From Maribellus luteus (GTDB lineage: Bacteria > Bacteroidota > Bacteroidia > Bacteroidales > Prolixibacteraceae): a stretch of DNA of 54,852 nt. Both the position numbers and the translations under genes were made by a program. This document shows, piece by piece, positions 7,360-14,987 of this stretch (position 1 is the first letter of the stretch; every line of letters begins with the position of its first letter). The notes under the pieces are model-generated. The model searched no databases and had not been told where the DNA came from. It saw only the letters and a list, made by a program, of their open reading frames with translations. The DNA is taken from the NCBI RefSeq assembly GCF_003576475.1, contig NZ_QWGR01000022.1, positions 1 to 54,852 on the forward strand, given 5' to 3'.

Positions 7360-8073
7360 ATGGAACTACAACAATTAACCGAACAATACAACGCTCAGCA
7401 CAGTGAAAAGTCGATGCTGGAGAAACTTCAGTTTCTGGCGGCTGAACACCCCGGTAAAGTGGTTTTTACCACCAGCTTTGGTTACGAAGACCAGGTGATC
7501 ACGGATATCATTTTCAAAAACGATCTGGATATTAAAGTAATTACGCTCGATACCGGCCGACTTTTTCCCGAAACCTATAAAGTATACCGTAGTACACTCG
7601 AAAAATACCGGAAACCCATTCATGTTTATTTTCCGCCAACAAAAGAAGTGGAGGAGATGGTGACAGCGAAAGGGCCGTTTAGTTTTTACGAGTCGCTCGA
7701 AAACCGCAAAGAGTGTTGTTTTATTCGCAAAGTAATTCCTTTGAAACGTGCATTGGCCGGAAACGAAATCTGGATCACCGGTTTGCGTGCTTCGCAGTCG
7801 AACAACCGGAGCGATATGACAGATTTTGAATGGGACGAAGGGAATGCCATCATCAAGTTCAATCCGTTGATGAACTGGAGCCTCGAAGAAACCATTGAGT
7901 ATGTAAAAGCAAATCATGTTCCGTACAACGTGCTGCACGACAAAGGCTTTGTGAGCATCGGGTGCCAGCCTTGTACCAGGGCCATTCAGCCCGGCGAAGA
8001 TTTCCGTGCCGGTCGCTGGTGGTGGGAGCAGGGATCGGGCAAAGAGTGCGGACTGCATTCACTAAAAAAATAA
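7360..8073 (+). CDS. cysH: Phosphoadenylyl/adenylyl-sulfate reductase, 4Fe-4S type
   Basis: A 237-residue enzyme reducing activated sulfate (APS or PAPS) to sulfite in assimilation, with thioredoxin as donor. Seen: the PP-loop TTSFGYED (about 37-44), LDTGRLFPETY (63-73), paired Cys C119-C120 (KECCFIRK), C202/C205 (GCQPC), and the C-terminal KECGLH motif with catalytic C230. The CC plus CxxC set marks the [4Fe-4S]-containing class, which usually prefers APS. ATP sulfurylase and APS kinase genes are not in the window. A thioredoxin gene lies 363 bp downstream, which fits electron supply. The start is the ATG after the word repeats. Confidence 0.92.
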   Translation: MELQQLTEQYNAQHSEKSMLEKLQFLAAEHPGKVVFTTSFGYEDQVITDIIFKNDLDIKVITLDTGRLFPETYKVYRSTLEKYRKPIHVYFPPTKEVEEMVTAKGPFSFYESLENRKECCFIRKVIPLKRALAGNEIWITGLRASQSNNRSDMTDFEWDEGNAIIKFNPLMNWSLEETIEYVKANHVPYNVLHDKGFVSIGCQPCTRAIQPGEDFRAGRWWWEQGSGKECGLHSLKK

Positions 8074-8216
8074 ATAGCTGATTTTCCTTTTTCAAATTTA
8101 TAAGCAACCGCAACAGACGGCTGGTTCAAAAAAATCTATTTCTGATATCAATTATCTATCGAAAGCGCTGAAACCAAAAGCTTTTAGTGTTGTTGTTAGA
8201 TGGTGAAAAGCAAATT

Positions 8217-8453
8217 ATGGAGATAATTAAACAGAAAAAGATAGCGCTCATTTTTCTTGTACTGGGAGCTATCGGAGGATTTCTTTACTGGAAGTTTGTA
8301 GGTTGCACCAGCGGAACGTGTGCCATTAAATCGGTTTGGTACTGGAGTACCTTGTGGGGAGCAGCCGTTGGTTACCTGGTGGGAGACTTTCTCAACGATC
8401 TTCTGGTAAGGGTAAAGAAGAAAAAGGAAAATAAGGATGATAGGGAAGTTTAA
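8217..8453 (+). CDS. DUF6132 small membrane protein
   Basis: 78 residues. Two hydrophobic segments (ALIFLVLGAIGGFLYW, about 9-24, and TLWGAAVGYLVGDFL, about 44-58) flank a GCTSGTCAI loop with two cysteines, the family hallmark, and a Lys-rich tail follows. I chose the ATG at 8217; a GTG 30 bp upstream is possible. Its end overlaps the thioredoxin start by 17 bp. The Cys-pair loop next to a thioredoxin suggests a redox or metal-handling role, which is inference; the family is uncharacterised. Confidence 0.75.
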   Translation: MEIIKQKKIALIFLVLGAIGGFLYWKFVGCTSGTCAIKSVWYWSTLWGAAVGYLVGDFLNDLLVRVKKKKENKDDREV

Positions 8454-8742
8454 TCATATAATTAATTCGAGCCGGCCGGTTTTAGTCGATTTTTTTGCCG
8501 AATGGTGCGGGCCATGCAAGCAAATGCCGCCCATTCTGAAACAGGTAAAGGAAGAGCTGAGAGAACAGGTTCGGATCATTAAAGTGGATGTGGACCGGAA
8601 TCCGCAAATTGCGACCAAGTACCAGATTCGCAGCATTCCCACCCTGATGTTGTTTAAGGATGGGGAAGCCAAATGGACCGGGCAGGGCGTTCGTTCGGCC
8701 GAAGAAATTAAAATGGATGTTCAGGCCCAGATTGATAACTAA
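8437..8742 (+). CDS. Thioredoxin family protein
   Basis: A 101-residue single-domain thioredoxin with the classical active site WCGPC (23-27), cis-Pro context SIPTLMLF (about 68-75) and no signal peptide, so cytoplasmic. It reduces protein disulfides and can supply sulfate reductase or the DUF6132 protein. The start overlaps DUF6132 by 17 bp, which indicates coupled translation. The next gene follows after 2 bp. Confidence 0.92.
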   Translation: MIGKFNHIINSSRPVLVDFFAEWCGPCKQMPPILKQVKEELREQVRIIKVDVDRNPQIATKYQIRSIPTLMLFKDGEAKWTGQGVRSAEEIKMDVQAQIDN

Positions 8743-8744
8743 AG

Positions 8745-9491
8745 TTGACCGTTTTGGCAGACAAGCAAAATATCTTTTACACCTCTATTTCGAAATATTA
8801 TTCCGAAATATTCCCGTATAACCCGATGCAGCTAACCTTTGCAGAGGCGAAACTGGGTGGTCTACCGGGGAAGACAATTTTGGATATCGGGTGTGCCACC
8901 GGGGAGCTGGCTTATAACCTGGCGCTTGGCGGCGCACGGGTTACGGGCATCGATTTAAATGAAGACCTGCTGGAACAGGCCCGGCAAAACAAGGTGCATC
9001 CAAACCTTCAATTCCAAAAAGGAGATATGCTGAAGCTGGAGGCCGATTTTCAGTCGGCACAGTTTGATGCCGTGATTTGTTTCGGGAACACGCTGGTGCA
9101 TTTGAATTCGTTGGCAGCGGTGGTTGACATGCTGAAAGGAGCGCGGACCGTCTTAAAGCCCGGCGGGACTTTGCTTTTGCAAATTCTTAATTACGACCAT
9201 ATTCTGGATGACGAGGTAACTACATTGCCCCGCATTGAAACCGACAACATTGTTTTTATTCGTAATTACCGGCTCGACGAAAAGAGTGATTTTCTTGATT
9301 TTCAAACCGAACTGGTGCTGAAAGAAAAAGCCTTGGGTATCCGGAATGAAACGCGCTTGCTGGCATTAAGAAGCCAAGACCTTTTAATCGCATTAACAGA
9401 GGCGGGTTTTTCTGAAATCAGTCTTTACTCCAATTTCAAACAAGACGCATTTGGCGGCAAACATTTGCCGTTGGTGGTAAGTTGCAGTTAA
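8745..9491 (+). CDS. Class I SAM-dependent methyltransferase
   Basis: A 248-residue Methyltransf_11/25-type enzyme. The SAM loop is ILDIGCATGELA (about 45-56), with acidic ribose-binding VTGIDLNE (about 65-72) and the post-motif FDAVICFGNTLVHL. The substrate is unknown. No ATG fits: TTG at 8745 or 8754 must be used, since the first internal ATG would remove the conserved IFYTSISKYY start of this family. It lies 2 bp behind the thioredoxin gene, the last of the DUF6132-trx-methyltransferase run. Confidence 0.85.
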   Translation: MTVLADKQNIFYTSISKYYSEIFPYNPMQLTFAEAKLGGLPGKTILDIGCATGELAYNLALGGARVTGIDLNEDLLEQARQNKVHPNLQFQKGDMLKLEADFQSAQFDAVICFGNTLVHLNSLAAVVDMLKGARTVLKPGGTLLLQILNYDHILDDEVTTLPRIETDNIVFIRNYRLDEKSDFLDFQTELVLKEKALGIRNETRLLALRSQDLLIALTEAGFSEISLYSNFKQDAFGGKHLPLVVSCS

Positions 9492-9512
9492 AATACCATA
9501 CAAACCGGGACC

Positions 9513-9529
9513 GGCGATTTGTAATCGCC
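9513..9529. terminator. Hairpin between convergent genes
   Basis: GGCGAT-TTGTA-ATCGCC is a perfect 6-bp stem between the ends of the methyltransferase (plus) and PepSY gene (minus). It lacks a long T-run on the plus side; on the minus side TTTTTT precedes rather than follows it. It may equally be a short dispersed palindrome. Confidence 0.4.
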
Positions 9530-9549
9530 CCAAAAAACGGATGCGGATT

Positions 9550-11079
9550 TTAACCACGTTTCTTCCGGTAAACCATCCACCAAACGATTACTCCGCTGAT
9601 TAATACAATCAGCAAACAAATACCCGCCAGCGGAACAAAAAGAATGTAAAAAGGCCCCAGAATATTTTCAAAAATTCGCCCTGTATGAATTTCCTGCGAA
9701 ACATTCCACAACGACATCGGAGAATCTTTGCGAATCTGCTGTGGCATTTCGGGGAAAGGTTTGCCGCTTAGAGCAATCGCTCCCTGGTTGTAATCGAACC
9801 ACCAGGCCTGGTTTTTACTTTTTACAAGTCCGGCTGCCATGTTGGCCCCAATGGGGCTGGTCATGCCGGTGGGAGCCTGGTAGGGAGCGCCGCTAAAAAA
9901 GTCGGATACCCGGCCGGTTTCAACATTCCAGGTAAATATACCGCTAAACGATCCCACCAGCATTTGGTGCCGGTTCAGTGGTTCCAGTATGTTGCAGCCC
10001 ATCACACTCACCGGAGGCTGGCTGAATGCCGGAACCAGTGGATCGCGGAGTGTCGGCTCTGCAAAATAAAAACCGTCGGAAGTGGAGAAAAGGTATCTTT
10101 TTCTATGCTCGTCCCAGTACACGCGTCTGAGTTTGTCAAACCACGGATTGGGGCTGTCGAGGTGAGTGCCCGGAATAATGCCTACCTGTTTGTTGGCAAT
10201 GGCAATCAAAAGCGGTGGCCGCAAATGAATGCCGGCAAAGGTGTTAATCAGGAGAAACAGCGCAAAGATATAGCCCAGCACATTGTGCCAATGCAGGTTT
10301 TGTTTTTTTACACTTACGTACGATTTTGTAGGTTTTGCTTTCTTTTTCCGCCTGCGGATGATTCCCGGGAAAAAGAAATGAAGCAGCCCGGTAACCGACA
10401 AAACAATGGTAATAATCCCCAGCAAATCAACAATAAGTTTGCCTGTTAAGCCAAACAATTCGCCGCTGTGAAGCTGCCAGAAAGTATCGAACAAACCTGT
10501 TTTTCGCACATAGTCGGTTGGTGCCGGAAGCTGTGTGGAGTGAAAACTGGCTCCATCGGTGCTGACCAGTAAATAATCGCGGGTAAGCACAAGCAGGGAA
10601 TCACCTTTTAGCGCAAGGTCGGCAATGCGATCGTTTTTCACTGGCAGCTGAATCTTCTCCCATTTCCCATTTTCTACTGCCCTAAAATACAGGCCCAAAT
10701 GCGTACCGGCATAAAGCTTTTGCTGAAAGACAATCAACGAATATATTTTCCGGTTGTCAATCCCTTTCGGGAAACCTTCGTTAAAGTCTTCAAAAGCCAA
10801 AAGTGCCGGGTCGCTTTTCCATATTCCCACATTGCCGTAGATGAGAAGGGCCGATGAGTCAAGTTCCACGGATCCTCTTACTGCCGACTGGTTCCAGTTG
10901 CTGTAGGTGTAATTGGCAGGTAAAATGTTGCGCGAAACATCGATGCTGGAAAATACGCCCCGGTGGTTCATAATAATCCCCGAAATGGCAAAAAGAACAG
11001 CAATAAAAGCGATAACCACAGCGGGCCACCGGTGAAGTTTCTTGAATAATTTTATTACGCGGGTTCGTTTCATTGCCAC
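9550..11079 (-). CDS. PepSY-associated transmembrane protein
   Basis: 509 residues. A cytoplasmic RVIKLFKKLHRW start leads into TM1 (about 18-36, VVIAFIAVLFAISGIIM). A large extracytoplasmic region (about 40-205) has short beta-propeller-like repeats, and LHSGELFG precedes TM2 (about 220-240). TM3 follows LHWHNVLGY (about 265-285), then a second beta-rich external region, IHTGRIFE, and TM4 near the C-terminus. The paired HxGxxFG-like motifs and TM layout match PepSY-associated membrane proteins, often linked to iron/haem or ferric reduction. It lies downstream of, and codirectional with, the nrf genes but 336 bp away, so cotranscription is uncertain. Confidence 0.8.
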   Translation of the reverse strand: MAMKRTRVIKLFKKLHRWPAVVIAFIAVLFAISGIIMNHRGVFSSIDVSRNILPANYTYSNWNQSAVRGSVELDSSALLIYGNVGIWKSDPALLAFEDFNEGFPKGIDNRKIYSLIVFQQKLYAGTHLGLYFRAVENGKWEKIQLPVKNDRIADLALKGDSLLVLTRDYLLVSTDGASFHSTQLPAPTDYVRKTGLFDTFWQLHSGELFGLTGKLIVDLLGIITIVLSVTGLLHFFFPGIIRRRKKKAKPTKSYVSVKKQNLHWHNVLGYIFALFLLINTFAGIHLRPPLLIAIANKQVGIIPGTHLDSPNPWFDKLRRVYWDEHRKRYLFSTSDGFYFAEPTLRDPLVPAFSQPPVSVMGCNILEPLNRHQMLVGSFSGIFTWNVETGRVSDFFSGAPYQAPTGMTSPIGANMAAGLVKSKNQAWWFDYNQGAIALSGKPFPEMPQQIRKDSPMSLWNVSQEIHTGRIFENILGPFYILFVPLAGICLLIVLISGVIVWWMVYRKKRG

Positions 11080-11415
11080 TCGGGTTTTGTTGGGCTGCCT
11101 GTTTCCTCAGCCAATGGTTAAAGAATGAAAATCAAGGGAGAATGTTCAGAACAACAAAATTTTGTTCCGGATTCGTAACCGGCGAACATTCGCAAGGTGT
11201 CCTAATAGCTGATAAAATCAGGTTCCCGCAAAGAGGCAAAGGAAGCGCAAAGGGCGCAGAATACGGATTGCCCGTTTCTATTTTGCGTTCTTATTGTAAA
11301 ACTTGGCGTACTTCGCGTGATAAACTATTAGGACAACCTTGCTGTTGGTGCTCTGTTCTTTATTTCTCCCCTTGTTTTGTCCAGCCGCAGCTGGTTGAAA
11401 ATAGAATAATGTGAG
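11080..11415. other. Gene-free stretch holding a palindromic element
   Basis: No believable gene: an open frame across 11073-11414 has no recognisable protein and crosses the repeat below. The stretch separates the porin gene from the PepSY gene, both on the minus strand. Confidence 0.6.
11195..11339. repeat. 145-bp MITE-like element with 14-bp inverted ends
   Basis: AGGTGTCCTAATAG (11195-11208) and CTATTAGGACAACCT (11325-11339) are inverted ends differing by one base insertion. The interior has GCAAAGAGGCAAAGGAAGCG words and ACTTGGCGTACTTCGCGTGA, a type I associate with dispersed 'GCAAAG/CTTGGCGT' repeats in many bacterial genomes. There is no transposase; it is a non-autonomous repeat. Confidence 0.7.
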
Positions 11416-12630
11416 TTAGTTAATAAAGCGCGGAGTTACTGAAAGCATCAGGTAACCCCAGCATTGAAAGGCGGAGCTGTCTCCGCCTTTGAGTAGTTCT
11501 AAACTGTCACCTGCAAAAAGCGTCGATAATCCAAGTGATATTTTTGTCATGGGATTTACTTTCCAGGTTCCTGCCAAATCCAGTTCGGTACCGAGGTAGC
11601 GGTCAAAATCCTGTGTAAGGTCAGCGGCTGCCCCAAAATAGTGCAGGTGGGCGTTAAATTCCCATTTATCGTTACTGTAGTCGTATTTCAGGTAAACATC
11701 GTTCAAACCCACACTCCCGATGTGATTACTTACATAGAAATAATCCATGAAACCGTTGAATTTGTGATTGGTTCCGTACAACGGGGTAAATGCTTTGTAT
11801 TTCGAATCGTCGTACGAGGTGCCTGAAAGATGTTCAAACCCCAGCGTAAAGCGCTCGAGCGAAGCTTCCAGCAGCAGGTTTAAAGCGCTGATGTCTTTTC
11901 CCGAAGCATGTTTGCCTCCCTGGTAGTAGAGATTGGCTGCCAGCTTAACAGGCTCAAGCGTGGTCGTCACTCTTCCGCCGAGCGTTTGGCTGTATTTGGT
12001 TTTCTGATCTCCGTTTTCCATTACGGGTGCTCCGTTGTTAAGCAGTAACAGGCTTAGTTGCGTCACCTCCCATTTTTGGTGAAACCAGGCAAACTGCAAG
12101 TCTTTGTAGGCATCGGGCCCTTCATAAATATTATTTGTTAAGTTCCCGTTTTCGTGGTGGGCAATTCCAAAATGAAGTTCAAAATCCTTTTTTAGTTTGA
12201 ATAAAGCCACATCGTGTGAGCGAGCCTGCTGGGCCCAACCCACATTACCGAAAATCCGGTGATCGTCGTAAACCAGTTCCTGTCGTCCGGCTTTTAGCGA
12301 GAACTCCGGGGTGAAAAATACTTCCGCCCATGCTTCGTGCACCGAAGTCGCAAAGTCTTCGTTGGAAACCAACTGAGGCTGATTTCCCCATAGCCTTACA
12401 TCCTGTAAAACCAGGCCGGTTTGGATGAATTCGTTTTTGAATCCGAAATTCAAACGGGTTCGCTGTGTGGTGATCGTTGATGCATCCTGATCCTCGAAAG
12501 CCAGTGTTTTATAGCCGTGGCTTAATTCTGTGCGGGGTCTGAATTCGCCGCTTAACGAGAACTGTGCCATTGATTGTTGAGCCACTACCGTGCTCAGTAT
12601 CATCAGTAATATGAATTTTATCCTTTTCAT
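11416..12630 (-). CDS. Alginate-export (AlgE-like) family outer-membrane porin
   Basis: 404 residues with a signal peptide (MKRIKFILLMILSTVVAQQSMAQ...). The mature part is a run of alternating amphipathic strands ending in an aromatic-containing beta-signal. FRPRTELSHGYKTL (about 30-43), RTRLNFGF, DVRLWGNQPQ and LKAGRQELVYDDHRIFGN (about 115-132) are typical of AlgE-like porins. It starts 20 bp after the nrfA stop, so it is probably the third gene of the nrfH-nrfA operon and may admit nitrite or another small anion; the substrate is inference. Confidence 0.85.
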   Translation of the reverse strand: MKRIKFILLMILSTVVAQQSMAQFSLSGEFRPRTELSHGYKTLAFEDQDASTITTQRTRLNFGFKNEFIQTGLVLQDVRLWGNQPQLVSNEDFATSVHEAWAEVFFTPEFSLKAGRQELVYDDHRIFGNVGWAQQARSHDVALFKLKKDFELHFGIAHHENGNLTNNIYEGPDAYKDLQFAWFHQKWEVTQLSLLLLNNGAPVMENGDQKTKYSQTLGGRVTTTLEPVKLAANLYYQGGKHASGKDISALNLLLEASLERFTLGFEHLSGTSYDDSKYKAFTPLYGTNHKFNGFMDYFYVSNHIGSVGLNDVYLKYDYSNDKWEFNAHLHYFGAAADLTQDFDRYLGTELDLAGTWKVNPMTKISLGLSTLFAGDSLELLKGGDSSAFQCWGYLMLSVTPRFIN

Positions 12631-12650
12631 GATCCTGTGTTAATCGCTGG

Positions 12651-14171
12651 TTAGTTTTTGGGTTCCGGTTTCAGATCGTATGTTTTTTCTCTTTCTTCTG
12701 CCTGTTTTTTCCATTCCGGAACAACGGTGGTCAGGAACTCTTGTTTTTCCGCATTGAGTTTGGCCATATCGAGTCCGATAAATTCCTGGGCTTTGGCTTT
12801 GGTTGCAATGTCGGGGTAGGGAACCTCCTGGTTAAAGTCAAGATCGGCAAGCAGACGGGCCAGTTTTATGCGGGTTTCCTGTGCAATGGTAATTCCGGTA
12901 GAAATAACACGACCAATTTCTACAGGCGAGTGGAAAGAAGCGCCATGGCTGGCGGCTGCATAATCCCAGCGCCATTGTGCGTGCCTGATTCCTGTCAGGA
13001 TGTCCTTCATATTGGTTTCGGTAGCGCCCAGGTCCCATGCTTTTTTTGCTTCCACATGTGCACGTACCAGCAACTCTTCCAGCTTGTCCCTGTTTTCGAG
13101 GATTTTGTCCTGACGTTCATAAACATTGGCGAGCAGAGTACCTGCTTCTTCGCGGTGGCACACCTGGCACGAGTTGGAAATGTTGTTAAGCGGCGACTGC
13201 ATTTTGTGATCGGTGAATTTCTGGCCTCCTTCGCTTTTGTAAGGCATGTGGCAGTCGGCGCAGGAAACGCCGCGCTGAGCATGAATCCCGGTCATGTAGG
13301 TTTCGTAACCCGGGTGCTGTGCTTTTAGCATGGGTGCTTTGCTCAGTGAGTGAGTCCAGTCGCTAAATTCAATATTATCATAGTATTCTTCCATGGCTTC
13401 GGCAGAAAATCCGTTGTCCCAGGGGAAAGTCAGGTATTGTGCGCCGTCCACTTTCTTTTTGTCGAAATAATATTCTACGTGGCATTGGGCACAAACCAGG
13501 CTTCTCATTTCCTGGTGACTTACTTTTTTAATATCACGTTCCATTCTTTCAAAGGCTTCTACCAGGGCCGGGCGTGTAATGGTCAGGTTCATGGTTTCAT
13601 TGTCGTGGCAGTCGGCACATCCGATGGGGTTGACAACTTCGGGCCCCAGTTCTGCAAAAGTTCCGGTATAAAAGGCGGCTACGCCTTTCTGGTTCATCAG
13701 GCGTGGTACGTCCGGGCTTTTGCAGGTCATACAGGTGGATGGCATCGGGCCGGAATCCGGTGTTTTCGGTGCCCCGGTACGCAAAGTATTGTGAATATCG
13801 GTAACGGCGTAATAGTGGCCACGTCCCTGTTTGTAGTCTTTGGCAAAACCATAACCGGCCCAAAGAACCACCAGGCGGGGATCAACTTCAAGCATATCGA
13901 TGGTGGCGTTTCCATTGTGCTTACTCCGGAAAGTGGTGTCGGCAGTTCCGTAATACGATTGAAACTCACGCGGGTAGTTTTGTCCCCAAACTTCGTTACG
14001 TGGCTCAAACTGGCCAATTTCGGCTTTGGGTACATTCACATAAGCAGCTTCGGCACGTCGTTCAATAATCGAAGAGGCCAAAAGTCCTAACAGAAACACT
14101 ACCACAACAGTTGCGATAAAAAGTCCCCAGTTTAGCAGGGTTCGTTTTGATGATTTTGAATGAGTTGTCAT
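12651..14171 (-). CDS. nrfA: Ammonia-forming cytochrome c nitrite reductase NrfA
   Basis: A 506-residue periplasmic pentahaem enzyme reducing nitrite to ammonium with six electrons. The N-terminal membrane-spanning signal lies at about 13-33. The catalytic haem motif is CMTCK (147-151), with Lys as the axial ligand. Four classical motifs follow: CADCH (185-189), CAQCH (227-231), CADCH (304-308) and CQVCH (335-339). Tyr after CAQCHVEY and His in TGIHAQRG match active-site residues of known NrfA. Its quinol partner NrfH lies 11 bp upstream and a porin 20 bp downstream. It supports respiratory or detoxifying nitrite ammonification. Confidence 0.97.
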   Translation of the reverse strand: MTTHSKSSKRTLLNWGLFIATVVVVFLLGLLASSIIERRAEAAYVNVPKAEIGQFEPRNEVWGQNYPREFQSYYGTADTTFRSKHNGNATIDMLEVDPRLVVLWAGYGFAKDYKQGRGHYYAVTDIHNTLRTGAPKTPDSGPMPSTCMTCKSPDVPRLMNQKGVAAFYTGTFAELGPEVVNPIGCADCHDNETMNLTITRPALVEAFERMERDIKKVSHQEMRSLVCAQCHVEYYFDKKKVDGAQYLTFPWDNGFSAEAMEEYYDNIEFSDWTHSLSKAPMLKAQHPGYETYMTGIHAQRGVSCADCHMPYKSEGGQKFTDHKMQSPLNNISNSCQVCHREEAGTLLANVYERQDKILENRDKLEELLVRAHVEAKKAWDLGATETNMKDILTGIRHAQWRWDYAAASHGASFHSPVEIGRVISTGITIAQETRIKLARLLADLDFNQEVPYPDIATKAKAQEFIGLDMAKLNAEKQEFLTTVVPEWKKQAEEREKTYDLKPEPKN

Positions 14172-14182
14172 AGAAAAGGTAT

Positions 14183-14758
14183 TTAGTTGTTTTTAATATA
14201 TTCTTTGATCCAGGCAGGAACGGGGCTTTCGGGCAGCGGAACCTGCGCGTTGGGCACACTCGAAAGGCTGTTTACTCTTCCGTGCGGCACTTCGCGGTGG
14301 CATTCCCAGCAAATGCGGTCCTGGGTATGATGGACGTGCGCTTGTACCGACGAAGCCAGTTTGGGATCGGTAACCTGCTGGCTGTGGCAGCGAATACAGT
14401 TGTTTTGTACCACGTTGCGCCCGGCTTCGTGAATAAAAATCACCTGCGGCTCTTTTCGGAGTGTGAACATGGTAGCATGTCGCAAACCGTCTTTGGCTTT
14501 GAAATAATACTTATTCAGAAAATTGTTGTGCGGAACGTGGCAGTCGTTGCAATGAGCCACTTCGCGGTGCGAACTGTGAGTCCAGGTGGCGTATTGCGGC
14601 GCCATTATGTGACAGTTGGTACAGGTTTCCGGCCGGTCGGAGAGGTACGAGTGGGCTTTCGAAACATAAAACGTGAAAGCAATCAGGCCCACAAATATAC
14701 TGGTGATCATCAGTACCGGAAATTTCCATTTTTGAGGAGGCAGCAGCTTTTTTATCAT
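14183..14758 (-). CDS. nrfH: Cytochrome c nitrite reductase small subunit NrfH
   Basis: A 191-residue NapC/NirT-type tetrahaem quinol dehydrogenase that anchors NrfA to the membrane and passes electrons from menaquinol. One N-terminal membrane helix (about 13-33) is followed by haem motifs CTNCH (46-50), CNDCH (70-74), CIRCH (121-125) and CWECH (150-154). It is the first gene of the nrf operon, 11 bp ahead of nrfA. A Crp/Fnr-like palindrome lies about 57-72 bp upstream. Confidence 0.96.
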   Translation of the reverse strand: MIKKLLPPQKWKFPVLMITSIFVGLIAFTFYVSKAHSYLSDRPETCTNCHIMAPQYATWTHSSHREVAHCNDCHVPHNNFLNKYYFKAKDGLRHATMFTLRKEPQVIFIHEAGRNVVQNNCIRCHSQQVTDPKLASSVQAHVHHTQDRICWECHREVPHGRVNSLSSVPNAQVPLPESPVPAWIKEYIKNN

Positions 14759-14814
14759 GGTTACAAATCGGTTTAATTACGGCGATAAAAATCCTGTAAT
14801 TCCATTTAACAATT

Positions 14815-14830
14815 TGTAACAGATGTTACA
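14815..14830 (-). promoter_or_regulatory. Crp/Fnr-type operator candidate upstream of nrfH
   Basis: TGTAAC-AGAT-GTTACA is a perfect 6-4-6 dyad, the architecture bound by Crp/Fnr-family dimers, 57-72 bp before the nrfH start. Nrf genes are commonly controlled by FNR- or HcpR-like regulators. Which regulator acts here is unknown; one Crp/Fnr-family gene lies at 23977 but nothing links it directly. Confidence 0.6.
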
Positions 14831-14953
14831 TTTTAGCCTTTTTTCAGTACGTTTTTATCCGCCTGTGAATGTGTGAAAACTTTTGGGTCGCTCTTTTTTT
14901 TATTAATTTTTATTTAACTGATAATAGTAAGGTGTTAAACGGTCAGGCTTTTC

Positions 14954-14961
14954 TATTTTTG
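14954..14961 (+). promoter_or_regulatory. Candidate -7 box, TATTTTTG, for iorA
   Basis: TAnnTTTG match 27 bp before the iorA start. No convincing -33 TTTG is seen. Confidence 0.5.
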
Positions 14962-14987
14962 TCTTTCAATTTAACAAAAAAATCAAC

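Noticed and set aside
11073..11414. 113-residue open frame between the porin and PepSY genes
   Set aside because: It crosses the inverted-repeat element and shows no domain; both neighbours are on the other strand.
11467..11490. Perfect AAAGGCGGAG-CTGT-CTCCGCCTTT hairpin as a terminator
   Set aside because: It lies inside the porin coding sequence about 50 nt before its stop and has no T-run on the transcript strand.
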